Below the pieces are notes generated by a model. It saw only the letters and a list, made by a program, of their open reading frames with translations, was not told the DNA's origin and made no database searches. From Bacteroidota bacterium (lineage in GTDB: Bacteria > Bacteroidota > Bacteroidia > Bacteroidales > Prolixibacteraceae): DNA of 64,000 nucleotides. The translations under genes and the position numbers were made by a program. Each line of letters opens with the position of its first letter. Positions within the stretch are counted from its first letter, which is position 1. Positions 8,385-17,378 of this stretch are shown here, in pieces. The stretch lies in the NCBI GenBank assembly GCA_023428545.1, contig JAEYXH010000015.1, positions 28,939 through 92,938 on the forward strand, in the 5' to 3' direction.

Positions 8385-9227
8385 TCAAATGCTGCTTTTT
8401 AAGCTTTGGTAATAGCCTTCCATTGCTTTATTGACAGAACCAAATTCCAATAATAAGCGTCTCGATTCATCTTCTGTCAGCTGAAGTTCTTCCATAAGCA
8501 TTCGTGTTCCACGATCGACCAGTTTTGAATTGGTCAATTGCATATTAACCATTTTGTTACCTTTTACCCTTCCCAGTTTAATCATAAGGGTTGTGGTAAT
8601 CATATTCAGGATCATCTTTTGGGCCGTTCCTGCTTTCAGTCGGGTACTTCCCGTGACAACTTCGGGCCCTACAATTGCTTCGATCGGGAATTCAGCCACG
8701 GCTGCAATTTTACTCCCGGGATTGCATGTGATACAACCAGTCAGCAATCCAGCTTCTTTTGCTTTTATAACTCCTCCAATAACGTAGGGTGTTGTACCAG
8801 AGGCTGCGATGCCTATCACTGTATCTTTATTGGTGATTTGATATTTTTGTAATTCCTTCCATGCCATTTCCGGATCATCTTCCGCATTTTCAACTGCTTT
8901 GCGCAGAGCAACATCACCTCCAGCAATCAATCCAATAACCATATTGTCGGGTACGCCAAATGTGGGAGGAAGCTCTGATGCATCAAGTACTCCCAATCTT
9001 CCACTGGTGCCTGCGCCCAGATAAAATACCCGACCACCTTGTTGCATCCGTTCAAGGATTTCTACAACTAGCCTTTCAATTTGTGGCAATGCTGCTTTCA
9101 CTGCTTTGTGTACCTTGGCATCTTCCCTGTTTATGGTAGCCAAAATCTTGCCAGGCGTCATTTTGTCCAGATTCCTGAATCTGGAAGGTGTTTCTGTCAC
9201 ACTGAGAATTTTGCGGTTCACTTCCAT
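8385..9227 (-). CDS. murQ: N-acetylmuramic acid 6-phosphate etherase
   Basis: This 280-residue SIS-domain protein is of usual MurQ length. It contains 'VFYLGAGTSGRLGVLDASELPPTFG' around 68-91, with the catalytic-type Glu85 in the ASELPP motif and Glu116 in 'NAEDDPE'; the spacing of 31 matches E. coli MurQ. It cleaves the lactyl ether of MurNAc-6-phosphate, giving GlcNAc-6-phosphate and D-lactate in the cytoplasm. It lies 30 bp downstream of the kinase gene at 9258-10103 and is probably co-transcribed. Together they form a MurNAc salvage module like that described in Tannerella. Confidence 0.96.
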   Translation of the reverse strand: MEVNRKILSVTETPSRFRNLDKMTPGKILATINREDAKVHKAVKAALPQIERLVVEILERMQQGGRVFYLGAGTSGRLGVLDASELPPTFGVPDNMVIGLIAGGDVALRKAVENAEDDPEMAWKELQKYQITNKDTVIGIAASGTTPYVIGGVIKAKEAGLLTGCITCNPGSKIAAVAEFPIEAIVGPEVVTGSTRLKAGTAQKMILNMITTTLMIKLGRVKGNKMVNMQLTNSKLVDRGTRMLMEELQLTEDESRRLLLEFGSVNKAMEGYYQSLKSSI

Positions 9228-9257
9228 TTTATTGTTGGATTAATATTCAGTGTCTAC

Positions 9258-10103
9258 TTATCTTATGATAGCGTTGTGGTATTCCAATAATCCCTCCATT
9301 GGTGTCTGGATGAATCGGCCTGTTTGCAGGTTCATCGCACTTGCCGCTTTTTCAAAGATGTCACGAAAATACCAGCCAATACTGCCAACAACATGAATTG
9401 GAAGCCTATTGACATTAGTGTATTGCATAACATTTCTGATAAGAAATCTGGAAAATTCGTCGTAAACTAAATCATAGATTGCCGGTTCAGTAACATGGTC
9501 AGATATGAAGAGGGTAAACTTCGCCGCGAATCTATTGGGGAATGGTTTTCGGTATATCTGTTCAAGAATGTCGTCTTTTGTCAATTCGTATTTGTCAAAG
9601 AATTTTGTGATGATATCTTTTGGCAGTTGATTCTTTAATATATCACCCAAAAGGCGTTTGCCAATGATTGCTCCGCTACCCTCATCCCCCAAAATAAACC
9701 CTAATGGGGGAACCTGGTGGATAATTGTATTTCCATTATAATGGCAAGAGTTTGAACCTGTTCCCAAAATACAGGCAATCCCTTCCTTATTTTGGCACAA
9801 AGCCCTTGCAGCTGCCATCAGGTCACTCTCGACCTCAATCCTTGAGGCACCAAAGAACTCCTGAAGGGCATTTGACACGACACTGTTTACGCTCTTATTT
9901 GCACATCCTGCCCCGTAAAAGAAAATGGTGTTCACAGGGAAGTCCTGTAACGGGAATTCCTTTCTCAGGGTTTGAATGATCGTAGGGCTATCCTGATAAA
10001 ATGGATTGATCCCGGAGGTGAAAATGGTCTCTGGTAGGCTTGTTGATTCCCTAAGAAGGCTCCATTGGGTTTTTGACGATCCGCTATCGGCTATAATGAT
10101 CAT
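9258..10103 (-). CDS. murK: BadF/BadG-type sugar kinase, probable MurNAc (amino-sugar) kinase
   Basis: This 281-residue ASKHA-fold kinase has phosphate-1 motif 'IADSGSSKTQW' at the N-terminus, 'GIACILGTGSNSC' near 110 and 'GFILGDEGSGAIIG' near 135. The family phosphorylates N-acetylglucosamine or N-acetylmuramic acid. Because the next gene is murQ, whose substrate is MurNAc-6-phosphate, MurNAc is the likely acceptor, as in the murTKQ operon of Tannerella forsythia. No MurNAc transporter gene (murT type) is adjacent. A GlcNAc kinase cannot be excluded from sequence alone. Confidence 0.85.
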   Translation of the reverse strand: MIIIADSGSSKTQWSLLRESTSLPETIFTSGINPFYQDSPTIIQTLRKEFPLQDFPVNTIFFYGAGCANKSVNSVVSNALQEFFGASRIEVESDLMAAARALCQNKEGIACILGTGSNSCHYNGNTIIHQVPPLGFILGDEGSGAIIGKRLLGDILKNQLPKDIITKFFDKYELTKDDILEQIYRKPFPNRFAAKFTLFISDHVTEPAIYDLVYDEFSRFLIRNVMQYTNVNRLPIHVVGSIGWYFRDIFEKAASAMNLQTGRFIQTPMEGLLEYHNAIIR

Positions 10104-10146
10104 ATCTTTACTATTTTGGCCGGCAACTTTTTTATTTTTGTCATGG

Positions 10147-10154
10147 CAAAGATA
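10147..10154 (-). promoter_or_regulatory. -7 promoter element for murK-murQ
   Basis: On the minus strand this reads TATCTTTG, a perfect TAnnTTTG. It sits about 44 bp before the murK ATG (10103), giving a leader of roughly 37 nt. No -33 TTG is found at the usual spacing. Confidence 0.45.
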
Positions 10155-10249
10155 AGAAAGGAGCCGCTATTGCGCTATCTTCGTTTGGATATTTGCAAAA
10201 TGCAATGTTTTGAAACAAATCAATATTTTAGGGTCTTACAGCATTAAAA

Positions 10250-11725
10250 ATGATCAAAATGAACAATGGAGTCTGCTGCTTTATTGCTGAAGGAAGTTTC
10301 GCTGACCTGGAACAAACAATTGAAGGATTGAAGAAGTCTGAACTGGTCAAAAAAATTTTCGTCATCTACTCCCAGGGTGTTGCCAGAACCAAAATTCCGG
10401 AAGGAATAGAGGTGATTGAGAGTGATCGTTTGACCTCCTCCCTAACCATGAGGAAAATAGCATTGAAAGCAGATAGTGACTACATCTTTCTTTATACAAA
10501 ATCTTTTTCCCTTAGGCCTGGCCCCTGGGCAATTGAAAGAATGGTGCAGGCTGCTGCCGATGTGCATGCAGGATTGGTATATTCAGACTACTATGCACTC
10601 AGGGATGGTCTTCTGATGCCAAATCCGGTAATAGATTACCAACATGGAAGTTTGCGTGACGATTTTAATTTAGGATCATGTTTGTTATTCAGGACGGATT
10701 ATTTTAAGGATAGTGTAGCCCAAATTAGTGAAGACTACCAGTTTGCCGGATTATACGATATTCGTTTAAAAGTATCGCAAACCCATCATATTTTAAGATT
10801 GCCGGAGTACTTATATACTGAAGTCGAGACAGATTTACGTAAATCGGGAGAAAAACAATTCGATTATGTGGATCCCCGAAACCGGGAAGTGCAGATTGAA
10901 ATGGAAAAAGCCTGCACAAGGCATCTTAAGGATATAGGAGGGTGGCTTAAGCCCACTTTCAGGGAAATTAATCTTAACGATGATGTATTCCCGGTTGAGG
11001 CATCAGTGATTATTCCGGTGCGTAACAGGGCACGAACAATTGAGGATGCAATCAGGTCGGTATTGTCCCAGTCTCCCGGTTTCCCTTTTAACCTAATCAT
11101 CGTCGACAACCATTCGTCAGATGGTACATCAGAAATATTGAAACGAATTGCCAAGGACGATAGCAGGCTTATCCAAATAATTCCTGAAAGGCAAGATCTG
11201 GGCATAGGTGGTTGTTGGACTACCGCAGTCATGGATCCCCGGTGTGGACGCTTTGCCATTCAGCTCGACAGTGATGATTTATATACGGATAGTCAAGTCA
11301 TTGGCAAAATTGTGGAAACATTTTATAGTGAGAATTGTGCAATGGTTGTTGGATCTTATCAAATGGTAAATTTTAAACTGGAAGAGATACCACCCGGGCT
11401 GATAGACCATAGGGAGTGGACTCCAGAGAATGGGCGTAACAATGCATTGCGCATAAATGGCCTTGGCGCTCCCAGAGCTTTTTTTACCCCAATCCTTCGC
11501 AAGATTAAAATCCCGAACGTAAGTTATGGCGAAGACTATGCGGTTGGACTAAGGATATCCAGAGAGTATCGAATTGGACGAATTTATGAACCACTTTATC
11601 TTTGCCGGAGATGGGACGAAAATTCTGATGCGGAACTTTCTGTGGAAAGGATAAATCAACACAATCTATATAAAGATAGAATAAGGACTTTGGAGCTTTA
11701 TGCCCGCCAGGAATTGAATCATTGA
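10250..11725 (+). CDS. glycosyltransferase family 2, two-module
   Basis: This 491-residue protein has no signal peptide. The C-terminal half, from about residue 248, is a classical GT2/GT-A domain: '[21 protein letters not shown]', '[16 protein letters not shown]' and the nucleotide-sugar/metal motif 'QLDSDDLY' near 337-344. The N-terminal half (1-240) has a similar outline, with 'IFVIYSQG', '[10 protein letters not shown]' where DxD would stand, 'GLVYSDYY' and '[11 protein letters not shown]'. It looks like a degenerate GT2 module. It may glycosylate a lipid- or protein-linked acceptor in the cytoplasm; donor and acceptor are unknown. The 3' end overlaps the convergent cyclase-family gene by 7 bp. 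Confidence 0.85.
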   Translation: MIKMNNGVCCFIAEGSFADLEQTIEGLKKSELVKKIFVIYSQGVARTKIPEGIEVIESDRLTSSLTMRKIALKADSDYIFLYTKSFSLRPGPWAIERMVQAAADVHAGLVYSDYYALRDGLLMPNPVIDYQHGSLRDDFNLGSCLLFRTDYFKDSVAQISEDYQFAGLYDIRLKVSQTHHILRLPEYLYTEVETDLRKSGEKQFDYVDPRNREVQIEMEKACTRHLKDIGGWLKPTFREINLNDDVFPVEASVIIPVRNRARTIEDAIRSVLSQSPGFPFNLIIVDNHSSDGTSEILKRIAKDDSRLIQIIPERQDLGIGGCWTTAVMDPRCGRFAIQLDSDDLYTDSQVIGKIVETFYSENCAMVVGSYQMVNFKLEEIPPGLIDHREWTPENGRNNALRINGLGAPRAFFTPILRKIKIPNVSYGEDYAVGLRISREYRIGRIYEPLYLCRRWDENSDAELSVERINQHNLYKDRIRTLELYARQELNH

Positions 11726-12360
11726 TTGGGGATTTCAATACTTAAGACTGCCCGGATTGGTGATCCGTCGGCATCGGCCAGGTTTAAAGGATATGCGTGC
11801 AGGATTCCGGTTCCCAATGGCATTTTTTCAGGAAATTTGAGATTTTCAAGTATTACCATGTCACTTTCAAACAAGATATGATGGATTGGAAAATCGGTTG
11901 AATCTATAGGATCGGCTGAGATCATATCCATGCCAACCCCTTTAAGTGAAAAACGGGTAAGAAATTGGGCTGCAGGTATCGTCAGAGTTGGAAACTTTTG
12001 CAGATATTCAGGTTTTCCCCAATATTTGCTCCATCCACTATTAAAAAGAACAAAATCCACTCGCTTCAAGTCTTCTTCACGAGATGCAAGAAACTCCAGG
12101 CTTATTTGTTCTTCCTGGATAGGCAGTACGATGGCGGTTCCACAAAATTTTGATATTTGATATTGGTCCAGTGTATTCCCATTTGGCAGCATATGTGCCG
12201 GCGCATCCATATGTGTTCCTGTATGGCCGTCGATCGATATGTGTTTTTCGCGGTAACCGTCCCTGCTGAGGGTGGCAGAAGGTTGAATCCCGGCAGGCTT
12301 CTTCCCCGGATAAACTGGCATGCCAGAAAACATAAGGTGTGTAAGGTCAAAGAATGTCAT
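11719..12360 (-). CDS. cyclase-family metal-dependent hydrolase (kynurenine formamidase-like)
   Basis: This 213-residue cytoplasmic protein of the cyclase family (PF04199 type) carries the signature [11 protein letters not shown], with His46, His50, Asp52 and His56. These are the expected metal-binding residues. Members include arylformamidase/kynurenine formamidase and other amide or ester hydrolases. No tryptophan-catabolism genes are nearby, so the substrate is left open. It is divergent from the GH78 gene, with a 191-bp gap to that gene's start. Confidence 0.85.
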   Translation of the reverse strand: MTFFDLTHLMFSGMPVYPGKKPAGIQPSATLSRDGYREKHISIDGHTGTHMDAPAHMLPNGNTLDQYQISKFCGTAIVLPIQEEQISLEFLASREEDLKRVDFVLFNSGWSKYWGKPEYLQKFPTLTIPAAQFLTRFSLKGVGMDMISADPIDSTDFPIHHILFESDMVILENLKFPEKMPLGTGILHAYPLNLADADGSPIRAVLSIEIPNQ

Positions 12361-12390
12361 TTGTTAGTTTTACGATTTTCAGGTAAATAT

Positions 12391-12408
12391 ACAGGATAGC
12401 ACAGGATA
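12391..12408. repeat. short tandem direct repeat between cyclase and GH78 genes
   Basis: ACAGGATA occurs at 12391-12398 and again at 12401-12408, two copies in 10-bp phase (one helical turn). It lies upstream of the cyclase-family gene and may be a binding site or chance. Confidence 0.25.
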
Positions 12409-12461
12409 AATTATAAAGCTAAAAATGATTTTCTTTATCTTTAGAAAACCTAATAATGCGA

Positions 12462-12476
12462 AGTGAATTGTTCACT
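12462..12476. promoter_or_regulatory. 15-bp dyad upstream of the GH78 gene
   Basis: AGTGAA (12462-12467), TTG spacer, TTCACT (12471-12476): perfect 6-bp arms. It lies 75 bp before the chosen ATG of the rhamnosidase and shortly after a near-consensus -7 (TATCTTTA at about 12436). It is a candidate operator for a carbohydrate-responsive regulator. No regulator gene is adjacent. Confidence 0.3.
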
Positions 12477-12551
12477 ATGCCAGGATAAGCTTTCTTGAAT
12501 AATTACTTTTCAGCCAATTTTATTGATAGCCAACAACTAATATTTACCAAT

Positions 12552-15254
12552 ATGAAAAAAGCCAATCTTTTCCAGTTCATAGCGCTATTTTTTCTAGCAG
12601 GGATTATTTATTCATGCGGTCCTGCAGATTCACCATCAAAACTGGTTGCTCTGCAGTGCGAAAATCAGACTGATCCGCTGGGGATCGATCGTGAGAATCC
12701 ATTGCTAAAATGGAAAATGGAAGATAACCGAAGGGGCGCAGCGCAATCATCCTACCAAATTCTGGTTGCAACTTCAAAGGCTTTATTGAATAATGATACC
12801 GGAGATGTTTGGGATTCAGGTGAAATTAAATCAGATAAGTCAGTTCATGTTGAATATGCTGGTAACCCTTTAGAATCAGGAAAAAGTTATTTCTGGAAAG
12901 TGCGAGTTCGCGACCATGAAGGAAAGTTGTCGCCATGGAGCGAAGTGGCGAAATGGGAAATGGGAAAATTGAACCCGTCGGATTGGGAAGCTCAATGGAT
13001 TGCGCGAGATATTAATGAGTCTGTTAGGTCAGTTTATTTGAGAAAGGAGTTTTCAACTGTAGGTGACGATATCTCGAAAGCGAGGCTTTATGTGACCGGT
13101 CTTGGGAATTATGTATTTTTCATCAATGGGAGCAGGGTCGGTAGCGATTTATTGACTCCTGGCTGGACCGATTATCCTAAGCGGCTTGAATATCAGGTTT
13201 ATGATGTGGCTGACCTGCTTGAACAGGGTCCCAATGCCATGGGCGCTATTTTGGGCAGTATGTGGTGGTCTGGTGGCCTGGGATGGCAAGGCGGTGCAAA
13301 GTATACAAATGGGCCATTAATGCTCCTTGCCCAGCTTGAAATAGAATATGCCAACGGCAACAAAGAATGGTTAGGTACCGATACAAGCTGGAAATGGTAT
13401 AATTCGCCTATTGTTTATGATCATATTTACCATGGCGAAACCTTTAATAAGAATTTAGAAATAACTGGATGGAATGCAGCTGGACTTGATGATTCGGAAT
13501 GGCTTCCCGTGGAGCCTGCTTCATTTGGTGGCCTGCTTGTTGGGCCAAGATTTCCAGCATTGAGAGAACAGATGCAGATAACACCAGTGAAATTATCCGA
13601 ACCGGTTCCTGGAGAATATGTATATGATTTAGGTCAGAATATGGTGGGCTGGGCTCAATTTATGGTTAATGCACCCCAGGGTGATACCATCACTTTGCGC
13701 TTTGCAGAGTTGCTTCATGATGATGGTACGGTAGCCCAGGAGAACCTGAGAAGTGCAAAAGTTACCGACAAGGTCATAGGAAACGGGAGCCAATTTGTTT
13801 GGGAACCCATGTTCACTTATCATGGTTTTAGATATGTGCAGGTATCGGGACTCAAACAGAAACCACAACAGACCGATTTGGTGGGCAAGGTGATTCATAC
13901 TGACCAACCTTTTGTGGGACTTCTTCAGACTTCCAATGAGCTAATAAACAAAATCAACAAAAATATAACCTGGGGGCAACGGGGAAACTTCTTTACGGTA
14001 CCAACAGACTGCCCCCAGCGCGATGAAAGGTTAGGGTGGATGGGGGATGCCCAGATATTTGCACCCACTGCCAATTTTAATATGCACCTCGACAGGTTTT
14101 GGACCAAATGGATGTTCGATATTTTTGATTCCCAGGATTCTTTCGGCTGGGTAACTGATGTAAGTCCTGCCATTGTTGTTGGTGGACCATCCAAACCGGG
14201 GTGGGGTGATGCCTGCGTCATCATTCCCTGGATGACCTACCGTTATTATGGTAACACTCGCATTATTAGTGAAAACTATGATCAGATGAAGCGCTGGGTC
14301 AACTATATGCATACCCAGAGTAACGAACTTATTTATATATGGGGAAAGAAGGGTGAATGGAACGGATATGGAGACTGGATCGCTGTTGAACCAACCCCAT
14401 CGGAGCCTATTGGAACCGCCTATTTTAGCTATACCGCCAATTTGCTTTCAAAGATGGCCACCATTATTGGAAACACAGAGGATGCAGCCTATTATTCTGA
14501 GTTGTCGAACAAGGTTTCTGATGCTTACCAAAAGGAATATTGGGATAATGCGACAAAAACTTATCCGGGTGCTACCCAGACTTCCAATCTTCTTCCACTT
14601 GCATTCGGGATCACGCCAGAAGAACTGACAGGTCAGGTAGTTAAAAACCTCGTTGAAAAAGTTCGGGAAAAAGATGTTCACCCAACCACCGGGTTTCTTG
14701 GGACGGGATACATATTGCCTATGCTATCAAAATACGGACATCATGACCTTGCCTATCGAATGATCAATCAAACTACTTATCCTTCTTGGGGATATATGGT
14801 TGAAAAAGGTGCGACATCGATTTGGGAGCTATGGAATTCAGATACCGAACGTCCGGAAGGAATGAATTCAAGAAATCATTTTGCTTTAGGCTGTATTGGA
14901 GAATGGATGTGGAATACTCTGGCAGGCATCAATATCTCGGACGATGTTCCCGGATTCAAGGAATTTATTGTTAAGCCTGAACCTGTGGGGGACCTAAGTT
15001 GGGTAAAAGCCAGTTATGAAACAAATTATGGGTTAGTTGAGGTTGATTGGAAGGTAGATGGTTCGATATTTACCATGAATTTGACGGTTCCTGCTAATAC
15101 ATCAGCAGTGGTAACCATGCCCAATTTGTCGCCATCTGTCTCGGTCATGGAGGGTGGTCAAAATGTACTTACAACTGCCATTCCTGGTATTTCGGTTTTG
15201 GAGGATGGCTCTTTGAGGGTTCTAGCCGGTAATTATCAGTTTGTTGTTCAATAA
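12552..15254 (+). CDS. alpha-L-rhamnosidase, GH78, lipoprotein
   Basis: I use the ATG at 12552 (MKKANLFQF), which gives a proper lipoprotein signal ('AGIIYSCGPADS'); the open frame itself reaches 12495. The protein has 900 residues. An N-terminal fibronectin-like region ('ESGKSYFWKVRVRD') is followed by the rhamnosidase N-terminal beta domains ('WIARDI...YLRKEF') and the (alpha/alpha)6 catalytic domain. The catalytic signature 'DCPQRDERLGWMGDAQ' lies near 480-497 and the second acid in 'SIWELWNS' near 757. It should release terminal alpha-L-rhamnose from plant or bacterial glycans or flavonoids at the cell surface or in the periplasm. It is a single gene, not inside a visible PUL, and is followed by a strong terminator. 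Confidence 0.93.
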   Translation: MKKANLFQFIALFFLAGIIYSCGPADSPSKLVALQCENQTDPLGIDRENPLLKWKMEDNRRGAAQSSYQILVATSKALLNNDTGDVWDSGEIKSDKSVHVEYAGNPLESGKSYFWKVRVRDHEGKLSPWSEVAKWEMGKLNPSDWEAQWIARDINESVRSVYLRKEFSTVGDDISKARLYVTGLGNYVFFINGSRVGSDLLTPGWTDYPKRLEYQVYDVADLLEQGPNAMGAILGSMWWSGGLGWQGGAKYTNGPLMLLAQLEIEYANGNKEWLGTDTSWKWYNSPIVYDHIYHGETFNKNLEITGWNAAGLDDSEWLPVEPASFGGLLVGPRFPALREQMQITPVKLSEPVPGEYVYDLGQNMVGWAQFMVNAPQGDTITLRFAELLHDDGTVAQENLRSAKVTDKVIGNGSQFVWEPMFTYHGFRYVQVSGLKQKPQQTDLVGKVIHTDQPFVGLLQTSNELINKINKNITWGQRGNFFTVPTDCPQRDERLGWMGDAQIFAPTANFNMHLDRFWTKWMFDIFDSQDSFGWVTDVSPAIVVGGPSKPGWGDACVIIPWMTYRYYGNTRIISENYDQMKRWVNYMHTQSNELIYIWGKKGEWNGYGDWIAVEPTPSEPIGTAYFSYTANLLSKMATIIGNTEDAAYYSELSNKVSDAYQKEYWDNATKTYPGATQTSNLLPLAFGITPEELTGQVVKNLVEKVREKDVHPTTGFLGTGYILPMLSKYGHHDLAYRMINQTTYPSWGYMVEKGATSIWELWNSDTERPEGMNSRNHFALGCIGEWMWNTLAGINISDDVPGFKEFIVKPEPVGDLSWVKASYETNYGLVEVDWKVDGSIFTMNLTVPANTSAVVTMPNLSPSVSVMEGGQNVLTTAIPGISVLEDGSLRVLAGNYQFVVQ

Positions 15255-15271
15255 AAAGAATTCATAAAAAT

Positions 15272-15308
15272 AAAAAATCCACCTGGATATATTCCTGGTG
15301 GATTTTTT
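15272..15308. terminator. bidirectional rho-independent terminator
   Basis: A-rich left flank and stem AAATCCACC-T-GG, loop ATATATT, CC-T-GGTGGATTT, then a T-run; one internal mismatch. The A-run on one side and T-run on the other serve both the GH78 gene (+) and the convergent CBM48 gene (-). Confidence 0.85.
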
Positions 15309-15345
15309 TATGGGTAGATCTGATCCATAAAGGATCCAAAACTCA

Positions 15346-15654
15346 TTACAGATTGATGACAGAATTCTGTGCATCTCCAAAGCCACTGGGCTGGTATGCA
15401 TCGGCTGACTCATCATTGACCCAGGTATTGCCATCGAGAAGGTAACGGAACTGATAGCTACGACCTGTTTCAAGATCGGCTGCGAATGAAAAGGAACCAT
15501 CCTTGAGTGCATTCATTTCAAATGAAGACTCGTCCCAACCGTTAAAATCTCCAACAATGTTGGCTTTGGAAGCTCCGGCTGCAAGCTCTTTGGATAACTT
15601 GAAACCAACCTTACAAACAGGTTTCGATTTCAGGAATTGTTTTTTAATGCTCAT
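15346..15654 (-). CDS. stand-alone glycogen-binding (CBM48/isoamylase N-terminal) protein
   Basis: This 102-residue protein has no signal peptide. It is essentially one early-set beta domain: 'KANIVGDFNGWDESSFEM' at 30-47, 'DGSFSFAADLETGRSYQFRYLLDG' and 'TWVNDESADAYQPSGFGDAQNSVI'. This is the pattern of AMPK-type and branching-enzyme glycogen-binding modules. There is no catalytic domain. Free-standing copies like this are known in Bacteroidota, but their function is not established to my knowledge. It could tether a partner enzyme to glycogen in the cytoplasm. It is a single gene with its own terminator. Confidence 0.85.
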   Translation of the reverse strand: MSIKKQFLKSKPVCKVGFKLSKELAAGASKANIVGDFNGWDESSFEMNALKDGSFSFAADLETGRSYQFRYLLDGNTWVNDESADAYQPSGFGDAQNSVINL

Positions 15655-15833
15655 GGTATAAAATAATAATTTAAATTTTCAACCAGTAATTCAGGTTGTT
15701 AACACTATAACAACTACAAAGGAAAGTAGTTTTTTTGAAACATACGGTATTTATCAAGACTATGTTATCTATTTGTTAAGCGCTGGAATTGAATTACTTA
15801 TTCATGAGCAAGCATTAATGCCTCTGTTATAGG

Positions 15834-17063
15834 CTATGATAGCTTCCGTATTCTTTCCATTGCCTCGAGAACATTTTGGCGATTGGCAAAAGCCGAAAAC
15901 CTAAAATAGCCTTCTCCTGCAGGTCCAAAGCCAGAACCTGGCGTCCCCACTACATTGGCTTCATTCAGCATTTTGTCGAAAAAGTCCCATGACTTCATGC
16001 CTGCTGGTGTCTTCACCCAAATATAGGGTGCGTTTTCTCCACCGTATACGGTATAGCCACATTTTTTCAGGCTCTCCTTCATGATACGGGCATTTTCCAT
16101 GTAGTAACTGACAGTTTGCTCTACTTCCTTTTTTCCTTCAGCTGTGAAGATGGCAGCAGCAGCCTTTTGTACAGGGTAGGATACGCCATTGAATTTAGTG
16201 GTGTGCCGACGGTTCCATAGTTTCTTTACCTGGACTGGATTCCCTGATGCGTCATAAGCCAACAGTTCGGAAGGAATGACCGTATATGCCAACCTTGTTC
16301 CGGTAAAACCGGCTGTTTTTGAAAGACTCCTGAACTCTATGGCCACATTTTTCGCCCCTTCAATTTCAAAAATTGATCTTGGAATGGATTCATCCTGAAT
16401 AAACGCTTCATATGCAGCGTCGAAAAGTATGATGCTTTTGTGTTCGGTAGCATACTCTACCCATTTTTTCAGTTCTACTTTGGTCGCAACAGCGCCGGTC
16501 GGATTATTAGGGTAGCAAAGGAAAATCAAATCAGGAACTTCCGCAGGTAATTCCGGAATGAAGTTATTTTCAGCCGTGCAGGGCATATAGATAATGCCTT
16601 CATAATACCCATTTTCCTGCATTTTTCCCGTCTTGCCACTCATTACGGTTGTGTCGGCATATACGGGATAAACCGGATCACAGATGGCAATTTTGTTGTC
16701 ATTCCCAAAAATCTCCTGTATGTTGCCTGTGTCACACTTTGATCCATCAGAAATAAATATATCATCGGCCGGAATATCAATTCCACGGCTTTTAAATGAA
16801 TGTTGCGAAATCGCACTTCTTAAAAATTCATATCCCTGTTCAGGGCCATATCCTTTAAATGTCGCGGCATCAGCCATTTCTTCAACACCTTCGTGGAACG
16901 CTTTTATGACTGTGGGAGTAAGGGGTTGTGTTACGTCACCAATACCCATTCGGATCACTCGCTTGTCGGGATTAGCCAAAACAAATTCGTTAACCCTTCG
17001 ACCAATTTCCGGAAACAGGTATCCTGCAGCCAGTTTTAAGTAGCTTTCATTGATTCTTGCCAT
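15834..17063 (-). CDS. dapL: LL-diaminopimelate aminotransferase
   Basis: This 409-residue fold-type I PLP enzyme is of standard DapL length. Recognisable DapL stretches are '[23 protein letters not shown]', '[15 protein letters not shown]', '[11 protein letters not shown]', '[17 protein letters not shown]' and the PLP-lysine region '[13 protein letters not shown]' (Lys about 248). It converts tetrahydrodipicolinate to LL-DAP in one step, bypassing the succinylase or acetylase route, and supplies meso-DAP for murein and lysine. dapF is not adjacent here. It stands alone between a CBM48 gene and a divergent transglutaminase-like gene. Confidence 0.97.
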   Translation of the reverse strand: MARINESYLKLAAGYLFPEIGRRVNEFVLANPDKRVIRMGIGDVTQPLTPTVIKAFHEGVEEMADAATFKGYGPEQGYEFLRSAISQHSFKSRGIDIPADDIFISDGSKCDTGNIQEIFGNDNKIAICDPVYPVYADTTVMSGKTGKMQENGYYEGIIYMPCTAENNFIPELPAEVPDLIFLCYPNNPTGAVATKVELKKWVEYATEHKSIILFDAAYEAFIQDESIPRSIFEIEGAKNVAIEFRSLSKTAGFTGTRLAYTVIPSELLAYDASGNPVQVKKLWNRRHTTKFNGVSYPVQKAAAAIFTAEGKKEVEQTVSYYMENARIMKESLKKCGYTVYGGENAPYIWVKTPAGMKSWDFFDKMLNEANVVGTPGSGFGPAGEGYFRFSAFANRQNVLEAMERIRKLS

Positions 17064-17095
17064 ATTATCCTTGAATTTATCATTTCATGAAAACA

Positions 17096-17103
17096 CAAAG
17101 ATA
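17096..17103 (-). promoter_or_regulatory. -7 promoter element for dapL
   Basis: The minus strand reads TATCTTTG, a perfect TAnnTTTG. It predicts a transcript start about 26 nt before the dapL ATG (17063). No -33 TTG is found in the 17-23 bp window. Confidence 0.45.
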
Positions 17104-17378
17104 AAAAGGTTTGATTGTTTTTTTAGTCCATGATTAATCAATGGCACTAATTCATTGATCATGGTTGTCTCGTCATTCGATATTATGAAATGCTGAACAA
17201 CGAAAAAGTTAAATGATTACCTTAATGTATGGCATTTCAAATAGGTCAAAAAGCATCATGACTATATTCAGTTTGCACGAATTCATCACTGAAGTGATTA
17301 TGAATTTTGACTGGTGGAACCTGCAACAATCTAATCAATAATCCATTACTTTTAGACAGTCAAACAGATACTGGATTG

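Noticed and set aside
12495..12551. Extended N-terminus of the rhamnosidase
   Set aside because: The 19 extra residues would bury the lipoprotein signal that begins at the ATG at 12552.
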